Origin: Malurus cyaneus samueli | Lineage: Eukaryota > Chordata > Aves > Passeriformes > Maluridae | Reading direction: 5' to 3' | Assembly: GCA_009741485.1 (NCBI GenBank) | Contig: CM019228.1 | Span: forward strand, 12,373,543 to 12,437,542 | DNA: 64,000 bases | Shown here: positions 1 through 12,060 of the stretch, in pieces | Numbering within the stretch: position 1 is the stretch's first letter | Layout: each line of letters opens with the position of its first letter | Notes under the pieces: generated by a model | Told to the model about the DNA's origin: nothing | The model's input: only the letters and a program-made list of their open reading frames with translations | Databases searched by the model: none | Translations under genes and position numbers: made by a program

Positions 1-174
1 CCGCATGCCCGGCATTGGGCCCTCCTCCCACCGTCTCCGCAGGCGGCGTAACCGCCGGGTCCCGGGGACTCGACAAACACCTGGTCATGGCCACGCGGCG
101 GATCCCAAGGACTCTCGGAGCTCGGCGGCTGCTTGCCTTTCCATTCTGCAGCCCAGCAACGCCTGGCTTCACAG
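1..174 (+). pseudogene. TBX3: TBX3 penultimate exon, 3' part, degraded copy A
   Basis: The segment matches the end of the intact exon at ~13,370-13,528, including the part encoding GLSGASAA and LASQ. It ends with cttcacag followed by a GT donor at 175-176, as in copy B. Small insertions and substitutions throughout break the frame, so no continuous TBX3 reading frame survives. Upstream sequence lies outside the window. I label it a pseudogene for annotation purposes, but the frame breaks probably reflect sequence or assembly error rather than biological decay. Confidence 0.75.
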
Positions 175-1504
175 GTACTGCTGTTCCCCCCGCGCCGCCC
201 CTCCGGCCCTGGGGAGGGGAGCAGCGGGCACGTCCTTAGATCCCCCGTCGTGCCTTCCCGCCCACTGTCCCCTCTTCGGGCCGCTCACCAGGGTCGGGAG
301 AGAAAGAGGTCGCAGAGAAAAAACAACCCAGAATCAACGGCGAAACCCTGGTGGGCGCGGATCGAGGTAGGGTGGACAAGGATAGGCCCAGAGTTTGACT
401 CTCCCTTGAGACCTCCTCATCCCTTACGCGACTCTCCCGCATGGTTCCGTGCCGCGTAGCCACTGTTGGGAAAAGAACCAATCACCGAGGTCAAGACCCC
501 GATGCTACCCGGGGTCACAAACCGAGTGCCACCCGACGGGGCCCAATCGTTTAGCGGCCGAGGCGGCCCAGCTCGGTCTTCTGGGCGTGGGGCGTCGCGG
601 ACAAGACACTAACGACGAAACCAATCGAGCCGCAAAGAGCACTCCGAAAGAGCCCGGAACCGAGTCGCTGAGAGGAAGTGTTGGCGCACGAGCAACAATC
701 CAGCCGCATCGGATCGGCAAAAACCCTGGGGCGACAATCACAGACGCTTCGGCGGGAAAAAACTAAGCCAGATCACCGCGCGATCGAGAGAACCGACCAA
801 CGCATGGCCTACCCTGCCGGGGAAAAAAAACAACCACATCAGCCTCAGCGAATCGAAAAAAACCGACCGAATTCTGTCGCGTTCGGCAGGGAAAAAAACA
901 ACCAATTCAGCCGCCGTGGCAGGAATGCTGAACAAAGGCCCGACCAATCGCTTGAGGGAACTTGGGAAAACAACCCAATCCCCCCCCAAACCACAGCCTC
1001 GAGTCAGAGAACAGGTGACCGCACGCAGGAAAAAGGGGCGAGGCGAGGGAGAGACGCCAGCGCCGAATTCTCACCCCCGATCTACTGGTGCCGCGGCGGT
1101 CGGAGGGGCCTTTCTGGGCAGGGGGGCAGGAAACAAACCACAGAGCGCCAAGGCTTATCACGTCCCCCCGCCCGTGCGATATCGTGAGAATAGACCCACC
1201 CGGATCCAATCGCTGGAGGTTACACTCGGGGAAAACCTCAACCAGGCCACTGCGGGCGACGACAAGATCGCAACTCATTCGCGTCCCACCCCAGCACTAT
1301 GCCTCTGGCGGGGAGAGAACGAGGCAAGCCAATCACCGGCGGCAGTGATACCGCAGACGCACCGACGAGATGGCTGCTGCGTGAGGAACACGGGTGGACG
1401 ACACAAGAACCAAACCATCATTTCCGCCTCATCTGCGTCCGTGCCACTCGATCACACGCGCGACCCAATTCGTCGCGGGTTCGGCCGCTGAAGCAAAAAC
1501 TATA
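175..1504 (+). other. Copy A of last TBX3 intron, inflated and motif-rich
   Basis: This corresponds to the copy B intron 13,529-14,188 but is about twice as long. The first ~100 bases align well. After ~270 the match becomes patchy and is interleaved with AC-rich phrases such as aaccaatcaccg (476), aaaccaatcgagcc (618), aaaacaaccaattcagcc (897) and gccaatcaccggcgg (1,329), often near gatcg or cggatcg. No gene is seen. The open frames here have no recognisable product. Confidence 0.7.
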
Positions 1505-2038
1505 GCTCACGCACCGCTGTCGGATCGACCAAAAGCCTTTCCCTACCCGCCCCAATTACACGCCCTTGAATGGAACATGTGCTGCGGCACAAACAACAGG
1601 CAATCACCCCCGCGAGCCCGTCCACGCGAGCCAACCTACACACATCAGCGAGCCCCTCTCGGGCGTGCAGCCGGAAAGAAAAGCAACACCGTGCTACAAT
1701 CATGCACCGTCCGTGCGCCGCGGCTCCGCTACAGCCCGTACCCGCTGCCCGTGCCCCTGTCGGACGGCAGCAGCCTCCTCACCACCGCCCTGCCCGGCCT
1801 GGCGGCGCCGGCTCCGGCGGGGCAAGGGCGGCGGCGGCTGAGCGCCAGCCCCGGCTCCGTGCCCCTGGACTCCGCCTCGACCTCACCAGCCGCTCCTCCA
1901 CCCTCCGTCCGGCTCCGTGTCCCTGTCCCCCAAACTGAGCGCGGACAAGGAGGCGGCCACCAGCGAACTGCAGAACATCCAGCGCCTGGTCAGTGGGCTC
2001 GACCCCAAGCAGGAAGATCCCGCAGCGGCTCCCCGTAA
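1505..2038 (+). pseudogene. TBX3: TBX3 last coding exon, degraded copy A
   Basis: The start is approximate because the acceptor is scrambled. From ~1,720 the match to copy B is strong, covering the parts for [44 protein letters not shown] and the C-terminal RSRSGSP, then taa at 2,036-2,038. At several points A is more intact than B: it keeps the extra base in SLLTTAL and the G that keeps DKEAATS in frame, where B has a deletion. Elsewhere A has its own indels, for example an extra base near the end. No single open frame spans the exon. Confidence 0.8.
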
Positions 2039-3830
2039 CCCCCCGGCCTCCGGGAGCTCATTCAAATCAGTCTCGCAGTGCACTTTGTTTGAAAGAAACC
2101 ACATCCTCCACCCCGCAGTGGGTTGTTGTTGTTTTGTTTTTTTTCCCCTCCTTTATTTTCCCCTCAATTTTTTTTTTCTTTTTAAAAATGTAAAATCCCG
2201 CGGTGTTGGTGGCGTGCTTAGCAACAAAAAAGGAATCTGGTGGAGCGGGGGGAAGGTCGGGGATGGGGGCGCTGGTCGGAGGCTCCTCACAGGAGGAGAA
2301 CTGGCCGGATCGAGGCACGGTGGGGTTTGTGGATCCTCCTTTATTTTTTTTTTTTAACAGTGTAAAAAAAAAAAAAAAACAAAACCAAAACCAAAAGACA
2401 CTAGAAAAAGAAAAAAGAAAAAAAAAATTAAAAAACACCTAAAAGAAAAAATAAAACAAAAAAAAATCAAACAAACTTACTAATAAAAAATAAGTAAGAG
2501 AAGTGATTTTTTTTTCTCTCCGGAAGAAAAGTGTGTAAGTAACTCTCATATTGGTTCTTCAACAGTTGTTTCCTGGGCGGGTTGTTAACCACAACCCTCT
2601 TAGTCGATATTAAGGGAAGCATGCTGTGTGTTTAAAATATTATTGTGATGTCTGAGAGCCCGTCGTTGGCCTTTTTTTTTTTTTTTGCATGTTCCAGAGT
2701 AGTCTGCTTTTTTTTTTTTTTTTTTTTTTTCGTGGGGAGGTGGCATTTTTTATTTCAGTGGGTTTTGTTTTTTTTTTAATGCTCGTTTCAAAATCCCAGG
2801 GAATAAAAATTAATTAATAATAATAAAACAAAATAAGAACCTTTGTCCCTCTACCTTAAACATCCTCCCTTGTAGCAACAAAAATAAGAAGCGTAGTTGG
2901 AAAGGGAAAAAAAGTGAATTCTTTTATCAAAAACTCCTGAGCTTGACTGTAGGTTATCACAGCTTTCCCTCTTAATTTGTATATGCAATAACAAGTTTTA
3001 AACATACTGAGAAGAAAAGAGCGGACACTATTATTAAAACAAAGTATTTATGTAATTATTTGATAACTCTTGTAAATACGTGGAATATGAATACTCGAAA
3101 TTAAACTTTAATTTATTGACATTGTACATATCTCTGTAAATACGACTGCAGCTGTCTTCTTTTTTTCCCTCTTGTTTTTATTTTTAGTCGTTTTCATTTC
3201 AAGTTGGTAATTCCTTTAACCATAGATCCCGACCCAGAGGAGAAATTCCCCCGTTTCTGAGGGCTCATTTTTTAATCAGAGCTCAGCCCAGGAAAACCTC
3301 GTCCTTTTGTCAAGGAGCCGAATGCAAAAGGCAAAGCAGAAAGAAACCAAATTAATCAAAAAAGACCTTAAAAAAAATTCAAAGAGAGAAAAAGACAAAG
3401 CAGAGCACCATGGTAGCTTTTAATCCTCGATTTCTCCAGTGTTCAAAATGTCAACAGCAACAAAATTATATACGTTTATACACGACAACAGGCTTCTCCA
3501 GTGGCTTGAGAGAAAAAAAAAAAAAAAAAAAGGTGAAGATTTTAAGATTTTCTTTACTTCTATTATTTTTTCCCCGTTTCCTCGGTGTGTCAGAAAAACA
3601 ACCCGCGACGGAGATTTTACTACTGTGCTTATTGTTGTCTTTGTTTGAGTGAGTGCATATTTTCTTGGGTTGAAAGTCAGGTGCTCAGAGCTGGTTCAAG
3701 AAAAAAAAAATGAAGTATATTTTGTGTTATATAAATGTTGAGAAGTTCTTGCTATTTTTTTTCTGTATTTTTTTCTCCTTCTCTTTAAAAGTCACTGAAT
3801 TTCAATAAAATTTTTTGAAATGTCTTGGGC
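2039..3830 (+). other. TBX3: TBX3 3' UTR, copy A
   Basis: The region follows the TBX3 stop and is collinear with 14,629-16,475. It is AT-rich with many poly(T) and poly(A) runs, and differs from copy B mainly in homopolymer lengths and single-base indels. It holds a miR-17-family seed match (gcacttt at 2,080-2,086) and three Pumilio-type TGTANATA sites at 3,071, 3,123 and 3,135. An AATAAA lies at 3,804-3,809. At 3,370-3,460 it has a short plain A-rich stretch where copy B has a longer unrelated-looking patch. Confidence 0.75.
3804..3809 (+). terminator. Poly(A) signal AATAAA of TBX3, copy A
   Basis: A canonical AATAAA lies 1,766 bases after the stop, in the same context (gtcactgaa...ttcaataaa) as the signal at 16,452 in copy B. 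It is followed by a T-rich stretch. Cleavage within about 30 bases is inferred. Confidence 0.55.
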
Positions 3831-5040
3831 GTACTTGAAATGCCTTCACCCCAACCTCCCCAAGTGCCTGGGAGGATGGAGGGTGAAAGATATAAATCCC
3901 TCTTCTGGCCTTTCTCCTCCACCCTTTTCCCGCTCCATATTAAGATATTTCCCTGGAAGGAGCTAGTACGAACCAGTCGAGGTGTGTCATTTGAATCGTT
4001 GGGGGGAAGGACGAGCTTTAAGCGAGCTGTTTAATGTTCCTTTCCGTCTTTATCCCTCTCGCTTTTAAAGTCGATCCAGGGCTGCTAAAGTCACCTCTTT
4101 TAATGGAACAAATTAAGTGCGTTTGAAAAGTTAATTGAGAAAGCTCAGCGATGCTTTATCTGTCATAAATTAATAACGCAAAAAGTGAAGGAATTAGAGA
4201 ATAGATCGGTTAAATTTTAATGCAGAGCCCTCCTTCAAAGTTTCCAGGTAAAGCGTTCAGGAGTTGATGCTGTTGCTGAGGTTCGTTTCCTCTCCTGTCC
4301 GGGCAGGATTTGCTTTTCCAGTTAGCTATAACCTGGAAATACACGATTTTTGATAATTATTTTTCCCCCCTCGCGTTTGGAATCACCCCTTCTCTCCCTC
4401 AGGCTCGTCGATATATCGAATTAAACTGGGATTGCTAGAAACAGGACAAGACATCCAGGCTGCCGATGGACAGTGGCCTGGGAGGTCACTGAGAGGAGAA
4501 CTGAGGAGAGCTGGCAGCCCCTGCCTGTTCCTCTGCCAGTCTATGAGGCACATCCTTTAGCAGCACATATATATTTCTTGAATGAGATTTTTTCTCCCCA
4601 TCCCTTCAACAGCCTAGTGGGCCCGAATAATTGAAATGATTCATCCTCCGCCAAGTAATAAAATATTATAAGGATGTATTTCCAGCCCGAATCCTGTTTT
4701 ATGCCTCGCGCCCGCCCCTCGGCCCGCGGCCCCAGGCTTCCTGCGCCGGCGAGATAAAAAGGAGATCAGGGGGTGACAGTGGCCAATAAAGTTTCTTTTT
4801 CCCCCGATTTTTAATTTAAAAATTCCCCCGCGACATGCAAACTGTTCCCCTCATGGGGAACGGGACCCGTCCCATTTCAACTCAGGGAATGTGGATTTGG
4901 TTTTAAATCCACGGTGTTGAGCAGGGGAAAGGTTTGGCCTGAGCAGGGTTTTTCCTCTCCCCCTTCCCCCGGCCTCGGGTGGCTCAAGTGACGCTGCTGG
5001 AAATGTCACTTGAGCTGCATGCTCCCCCTGAGCCGCCTGG
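3831..5040 (+). other. TBX3 downstream flank, AT-rich, copy A
   Basis: This is collinear with 16,476-17,704 at almost equal length. It includes an AT-rich block at ~4,060-4,260 and another at ~4,540-4,700 that read like unique non-repetitive DNA and are candidate non-coding regulatory sequence. No gene is seen. Confidence 0.6.
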
Positions 5041-8000
5041 CCACGAGGAGGCGGGAGTCGTTATATAAAAGGAGTCGACCAAAATCCGGGAGTCCTTCGG
5101 CGATCGGGGGATAAATGAGAAGCAAAAACCAAATCAGCGCAACAGACGGATAACAGACAAGAGAACACGAACGACAGCAAAATCGCAGCCTTGCCAGGCG
5201 GCTCATTGGGAACAAACAGAGCACGCCCAGTCAGATGCCTGCAACCGCCCGTGAAGATCGAACACCGCCTCCGTCCACCAATTCGTCTCCCACGCGGTGG
5301 AGCGGAGCCGTCCTTCCGGCGGGGAAGAAGGAAATCGAACCAAATCACCGCGCGGATCGAAAAACCGACCAATCATCTGCGAGGGCGGTTCAGCAGGCGC
5401 CGTGCGGAAGAAACAAAAATCGCTATTCCAGGACCCTGCGACAAGGTCCGATTCCCAACTAACCCGAACGGCGAGGACAACCATATTCGTCCCCTCTGCG
5501 CCCGTGACCTCCGCCGCGCGAGCAAAGAGAGACAACCATTCACCGCTGCGGATCGCCAAAAAGCACCTTTCCCCATGACAGACCAACCCGCCATCATGCG
5601 AGCTCTATCTTCCGTCCCAAACCCATAATCTATCACCAGCGGAATGCGAGATTCCGCAAAGGCGCGAAACATCCGTATTCTCTTTCGCCTCGCGCGCTGC
5701 GTGCAAACCAACATACAATCACCGCGCGGTGTCAGCAAAAATGCCTCGAACCTCAATAGCGGCAGGTAGGAAGACCAGGCTGCAAGATCCCGGAAAACAA
5801 TTTCCAATCACCGCGGCGGAAATCAGCCCAAAAGAGACCGAACAAAATCGTTCCTCTAGAGGGCGTAAGCGTGCGAGGAGAAAAAACTACCCAGCTAGTC
5901 ACCGCCATCGGGATCGAAATTATCACAAGAACGGGAACAGCACAGAACACTCCGCACTCGGAGGGCCAACATTGCGCGAAAGTCACCAACCAATTCTAAT
6001 CCACTCCTGCGGATCTGTTCCCATGTCAGACCGCAAGGACCCGCAATCGATTTCCCGCCCGCAGGCCGAGTTGCGGCACCAGCAGGCCCCGGGGCTGGCA
6101 GCGGCAAAACACTAACCAACCCCATACAGCTCACGATTTATTCCCTTCTCTTAAAGGCCGGAGAGGTGCGCATCATCGCGGCACCCCATAGCGCACGCCT
6201 TCCATTGACAACCCCGACTTTTAGCACGGGAGGGAAAAACAACCAATCACTCACTGGCCTGACCTCCCCCGCTGCGCACGTCGAACCACCTTGCGGGAAA
6301 TCCGTACCCGCGCAGCTGATAACTCACTTGCACGTCGGCAAATTCTTTAGTGTCTCTTGTGTATCTGGAAAAATCATGAGCTCTAAATTCATTCCGGCGC
6401 GGATCGCAAAAGAACCCGTGGTAAACTCGCAAGGATTAACCTGCTGTGCGCGCGGGATGTACGGCGTAAACCAGGGAAAGACAACAGGAACGCCAATACT
6501 CTTCGATGGATCCGCTGTCAGTGCGATCGCAAAAACTCCGATCCAATAACCTGCATCGCTGAGGCCCTTGTCTTATATCACTTCGACAGGAAATATAGGC
6601 TGAAACAACCAATTCGACAGCCGCAGCCCGCGCGCTGGATGCGGCTAGAAAAGCGCGGATGCCACACGTCCGCCGTTCGGCGGCGAGAAAAGAAGGCTAC
6701 AACCAATCACCTCTGAAGGCGCTCGGAGTCGGGCGCACCCACCGACCAAGTCGCGCAGCCCACTGCGTCGGGAACACCAACCAAATCACCCGCGGATCGC
6801 GTGCAGAAAAGCAGCAGCGCACCAGAGACCCCCGAAGGACTCCGTCGCGTCCGTGTGGCGCGGGAAAAAACAGAGCCAGGCCAAGCAGGCGCGAGCGATC
6901 GCAGAGAGAGTCAGGACGCAATCCCTTCGAGGGAGAACGTCTGGGAGAAATAGCAAAGCAACCCGACTACCACCCCGCCGCGACCCGACTCACGCAAGAC
7001 CCCGGCGCAGGCGCGCAAATTGGCGTGGTCGAGCCGCCGCGGGCTCTGCTCCAAGCGCGCGGTATTTTTTTATCCATCTCTGGGCAGGGAAAATATATTA
7101 CAAGCCACCAGTACGATCCAACCAGCGTCTGCTGGATGCGAGAACACGAGCGCACGCAACTCCCGCAGCGCCTCGATGCGAGCGGGGAAGAAGCACGAAG
7201 CGCTGCCACGGAGCACGCAGACCACCAAGGACAAGCGCGACACCACACCCCGCCGGCGCAATGCGAGCACCCCGCCGTCGCCGTCGCGCTCCGCGCCACG
7301 AGCTCGCTATTAGTATAATATAATGATTACAAGTGACACGAAGTTATCCATATTCGAACCTCTCTCACGCCCAGCCCTTCCACCCCTCTGGCCCGCGCCA
7401 TGCGCCAGACACAACTCTACGCACACGCACACACACTATCTCACGCCTGCCGTCCGAATCGACCCAAGGAGACCGCAGGCGAGCGATATCGCGCGTAGTT
7501 TGTCGTTGTTGCGGTCGGAACTTGACAAGGGCATGTCAAGCGCGAAATATCTAGAAATCCATTGCTAAGCCCTTCCGGGCCGAAATCTTCCGCGAAAATA
7601 CCGCTGAGAACCCACTCTGTTCTTTTCCTCTTTGCTTTCTGAGGTTCTGTTCTTTTTGTTTTTTTTTGGACCATATAACACACACCACATCATTCACCGT
7701 CCCGCGGATCCTGAAACTACCACCGCGGCGGCCGGGCCCCGCATCCCCGCAACTCAACAGGCGCGCTGAGACACTTGGAAAACAGATGCCGATCGGTCGA
7801 AGCACCGCCAGGCCTCTCAGATCAAAGGGCAGCGCACTCCGAAGCACTGCCACACGCGAAGAATCGGCGTGAAGAGAAAGCAGAAATAAAAAAAAAAAAA
7901 ACATAAGAAAAAAACAAAAAAGACGCGTAGAATCATTAACGATTGTTCGAAAATCTGGACAGCAGGCCGATCCCCGGTCTCGCACCATCCGGCCCGCGGA

Positions 8001-9450
8001 ACATGCGGCCGACCAGATCTGCACCGGGACATAGGACAAGTGTATGAGAGCTTATGGAGCAAGACAAACCAAATCAGCCGGTTGCCGCGGAGTTGGCGCC
8101 AACGAAAAGAGAGAAAGGGCGAGCACATCAACATCAAAAAAGCCTACATGACAGCTGCCTGAAAATTTTAGGCAGGTGGAAAACAACACAAGCCGAATCA
8201 TGTCCGCTGAGTAGGAGCGCCAGCCAAACAGGTCACCGGCGGCAAGAGGAGCACCAGAGCACAGCCCCCGCTGGGACAGCCCGACGCAATCGTCGCGCTT
8301 CGGGCTCGGGGGAAAAAACTAAGCGCCAACTATCTAACGGACCGCCGTCGCCCTTCCCAGACGAAGACAGGTCGGCACAAGAACACCAGAGGCCCCTGAG
8401 TTTGCGGGATCAAGTCCCCAATTTTCTTGCCGCTAATGCCCGGGCGATGGCGCGCGCTATGCCCAACAGGTCGACCGAGAGCCGTCCGGGCTCCCCGCAC
8501 GACGCGGGCGAAAGATACTGGCCGAAGCGGAACCATGGCCGATGAATCCGAGCCGCACGGCCCCGGCGCGGATCGCAAAACTGGAGCCGAGTCCGAATCG
8601 CTTCGGCTTCGAGGCGAGGGGGAACAGAGATCGAGCTATCGCTATGTTTATTCAGCTCCCCGAGGTAAACGGGGCTGATGAGGCCGGAATTTCGCCCAAG
8701 CGACCCGACCAATCGTCGGTCTGGCTTCTGGCGGCTTCGGCAACGGCGAGACGAGAAGCAGAGCAACGCGATGAGCGCCGTCACGGGACCGCTCCCTACC
8801 CGCCCCCGCGGATCGAAAGGTTTCCCTGCCACGACCGGAACTCGCTGAGGCAAACTTGGGATCAAGCGTCGAACAGCGAATCGGCCGCGCGATTCCGCGC
8901 TGCAGGCGCGCGGACGGCCTGGGGCGTGTCGGAAAGTGCAGTAATACCGCTGATGGGGGAAACGGGGCGGGAGAAACGCTCACCTCCTTCCGGCACCCCA
9001 GCCGCGACGCCACCCAAAGATCAGAGCCCCGTCCCACGGGGGGCAACCCCGAGCCCGTCATCCCTGCCCGCGGTACAGGGAGCACCCCTGGAGCGTAACA
9101 AGCCACAGAAGACATTCCAGCCCTGTGGACTGGGTTCGCATCGTCTGTCTATACCGGTTGACCCGACGACCGATGTGCCCCGCAGACTCCGCGCCGCCGG
9201 ACCCACAGCACTTCCCTTGGCCTCTGCGAAGCTCTTGCTTGCGCGTGGCCGAGAAAAAACCCGGTTCCCAGTATGGACCCGGGCTTCGGGTGCATCTGTC
9301 CTTCTCGATGCGTTCTTCCATGTTGTTGTCACTTCTTCCGTTGCCGTGTCTCTTGGTTTTTATCGCTTTGTTGTTTCTGTTTTTTTTTTTGCCAACTCCC
9401 CAGCCCCAAACCTCCCACTGCTTCTGCTCCCAGAGATCGCGCGCTCATCG
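5041..9450 (+). other. Copy A flank, GC-rich parts inflated with AC-rich phrase
   Basis: This corresponds to 17,704-20,537 in copy B (about 4,400 against 2,830 bases). Short stretches align well, for example 5,556-5,582 (caaaaagcacctttccccatgacagac), 6,122-6,160 and 7,300-7,350. Between them are repeated phrases near AACCAATCACCG and CGCGGATCGAAAA (5,338, 5,534, 5,710, 5,802, 6,240, 6,397, 6,700, 6,780, 8,563, 8,708, 8,810). No coding product is recognised. The open frames in both strands have low-complexity, arginine- and proline-rich translations typical of GC-rich noise. Confidence 0.65.
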
Positions 9451-12060
9451 ATTAGTGAACAATTAAGCGTGTAAAAACACGGCGAGGCGAAGCCCTCTCT
9501 TACGCTTGAAGTGCCGTTTAAGGTGCTGTGGGCTCGGGCCCCATCCTCTCGCCCCGGTCGGTGGTTTTCGGCAGGGTGAGCCCGACCGGGCTCCGTGGCG
9601 AGCTCCGGAGCTTCCCGCGGGCGGTTTGCTGCCCGAGCTCTCGAGCTGCGTTCCGTCTTCTATTAGTGCCCACCGCTTCGTGGAAGCCAACCCGCAGCCG
9701 TCCCTCGCAGGCAACCCACCTTTGGTTTCCCCTTGACAATCCATCTCTTTTTTTTCCTTTATTTCTTTTGGTTTTTTCTTTTAAATTTTTTTTTTTTTTT
9801 TTTATGATTTGATTATCTGGAGTAAATATTTATGTGAAATATTATTTTTTTTTAAACGCTCTCAGCCGCGAGAACATAGTATTCTAACCAATTTATCTAG
9901 CCTCCAGGTACCGCGGCCGTAATCCCACTGAATTTCACCTTGGTTTCACTTTAAACTTCAGCGTGTTCTCTTCAGGTCTCACCAAAGTAACGCGACCTTC
10001 CTGCGAGAAGGCAACATTGACGAATAAAAAACAAAGTGATCGCGCCAGCGAACCACAACCGCCGGCCTAGTGGTTCACATGTGCGATAGCCGCCCGACCC
10101 CACGGACACCCGACCTCTGACCTCCTCTTGGGCCGGCTGGGCCGGACGAAGTCGCCCCCACTTCCCTCCGGTTTGCATCCCTCCGTGTCACAGCAGCGGT
10201 CCTTTCCTCACACTCAATATACTCTCTCATCTCCGATACGTGCGCGCCCAGCGCCAATGACAAAATAAATCTATCAAGAAATAATAGAACGAAGGTCAGA
10301 AAAAGCCGTTGATGTTTTATCGCGACACTGCGGAATCTGCTCTTCCAGGGAAGGTACTGAACGCGAGAAGCCGGCTCAGCGGGAACGTGTGGACCCTGCC
10401 GATTGGATGTGGCGCGGCCGCTGGTCACGCAGAGGCTTCAGCAATTGAATGGCAGAATCAAATACAGTTGTGTTGCGTCCATTCGGTACCGGGAACTATT
10501 GCCACAGGGCTCTGAAAATAAAGTAAAACGAAGATTTGCTTGACTCGTGTGGAGTTTCTCTGGGTGAATGCTGAGAGTAGTGCTAAGTTTGGAGGATTTT
10601 GCTAGCACAGAGGCTGTCGTCTTCGCTGAGGAATCAGGTCCACCTGAATTTTGGGCGGTCCCCTCTGACCAAGGGATTAGTGAAGTATCGCGCACCTCGC
10701 ACATGATAGCGCCTCCTTGCCTTATATGCCCACCAGTCCGTTTCTTCGTCGTTCCGATCCGTCATGCTCCTGTTGGAAGACTGCTGGTCCACCCACTGAC
10801 CTCTTGTCGGCACCGAATCCTGTCACCCTCTGCGTGAAAAACTGCTCCAGGGCGCTCTCGCGTGTTTTTCACAGGTTTTTAGCCTATATAGGAAAAATCA
10901 GCGAATGTATGCGAAACACAGAGCCGTGTTCCCTCAGCTGTCCAATTGCAGTACTGGTCTACTTCCCCGGCTGATTTTCGAGCCAGGTGACCGCTGCTTT
11001 TTATACACGTCCCCTCTCCTCCCTCTTGCGATGGAGCCTAGTGCTTTCAACCGCAGATTCAATTTTCCCTGTCTATTCCGACACAAGAAAATGCATAAGA
11101 ACACATAGATAAGACCCGCCTCAAACCTCTTTTAAATTACATAGAATAGGTAAACCATTCAGGATAATCCCTCCAACCGCTTTCGTCTGCCTGTAGCGAC
11201 TGGTATTGAGAACAGAAGATTAGAGGCGTTACCCCCTAGGAACAAGAACGCTGAGAAAAGCTACGTGACAACTTAGCCTTCTTATTAACAATCAGTACAT
11301 GCCGCAGTCATTCTATTTTATCCTCTTTAACTTAGTTCCAAATTAATACACGGAACTCTCTCGCCGACAACCCTATTGCCCTCACCTTACGTTCCACTCA
11401 TACCAGAGGTGTAATCTATTTTTGATTTCTCAAGTCGCCGAGCGCCTCTATGCCCGTCAGTCAAATTAGTGGTGTGAGATTTAGTACCCGATAGAACTCA
11501 CCCACCCAAAAGCGTGCTGGTTTTGGTTTTGTGGTTTATGTTTGTTTGTGAAGAGTGGTACATGATTTCCTCACATCAGAGCATCCATTACCGAGCGTAT
11601 GAAGCGAAATAAACCTGTCCCGGGAGAGGCTCTGTGGCGGTACGGAGTGAGTCCCATGGTGCTCGCAGCCTTCACGACCCCCTACAAACTGCTGAACCCG
11701 CTACCAGAAGCCAGAAGCATGCGTCTATGTTATATGCTCACTCCTAGACTGTCGTTCCGCTCCGGATGCCTGGTAGAACTGCGGAGCACTCGCCACATGA
11801 TGGCACATTTAAAAATGTAAACAATTCCATACTTCAAAGTTAGGCAAACGTGTGACTACATTTAAATTTAATTGATGAGCTTGTGCTTCGTTTTAACTAT
11901 TCCTTGAACTGAAAACTTGGTGGAAAGTACGTCCCAAGCCATTATTTATCATTCGATGTGTTGTTTGCTGGGACCTTTGTTCTTCCTACTGCCTCTAAGA
12001 CAAAAGACTCTTCCCGAGACATTCATAATAAGCGGTTCGGCGACTCTCAAACCCCTACCC
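9451..12060 (+). other. Copy A flank, final part
   Basis: This is collinear with ~20,537-22,345. Good matches are 9,451-9,850, the region around aatgacaaaataaa at 10,256 (B 21,220) and cctgtcccgggagag at 11,615 (B 22,137). The stretch 10,330-11,600 is about 1.5 times its B counterpart and reads as scrambled. The last recognisable match is around attcataataa...cggcgactctcaaaccc at 12,022-12,055. No gene is seen. Confidence 0.6.

Larger units (their letters stand above)
1..12060 (+). repeat. Copy A: corrupted duplicate of TBX3 3' end and flank
   Basis: This stretch is collinear with ~13,370-22,345 in the same orientation. Clear anchors are the penultimate exon end (174 against 13,528), the stop codon (2,036 against 14,626), the poly(A) signal (3,804 against 16,452), the phrase around ctcacgatttattc (6,122 against 18,334), and the aacaattaa...gtgtaaaaacacgg block (~9,460 against ~20,547). 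Similarity fades near 12,060, where TBX3 intron sequence takes over. The copy runs off the left edge, so its true start is unseen. AT-rich parts match closely, while GC-rich parts are inflated and full of indels. The pattern fits an assembly duplicate built from unpolished reads better than an old genomic duplication, but sequence alone cannot settle it. Confidence 0.9.

Noticed and set aside
678..1491. Open frames of 169-191 codons in the last intron of copy A
   Set aside because: They sit in the inflated noisy part of an intron, with no counterpart in copy B.
270..8900. CRISPR-like or satellite array built from the AACCAATC phrase
   Set aside because: Spacing is irregular, copies differ, no constant repeat-spacer pattern exists, and the genome is vertebrate.
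8542..9474. 310-codon plus-strand frame in copy A
   Set aside because: The equivalent DNA in copy B does not keep the frame. Composition reflects GC-rich sequence and indels, not a protein.
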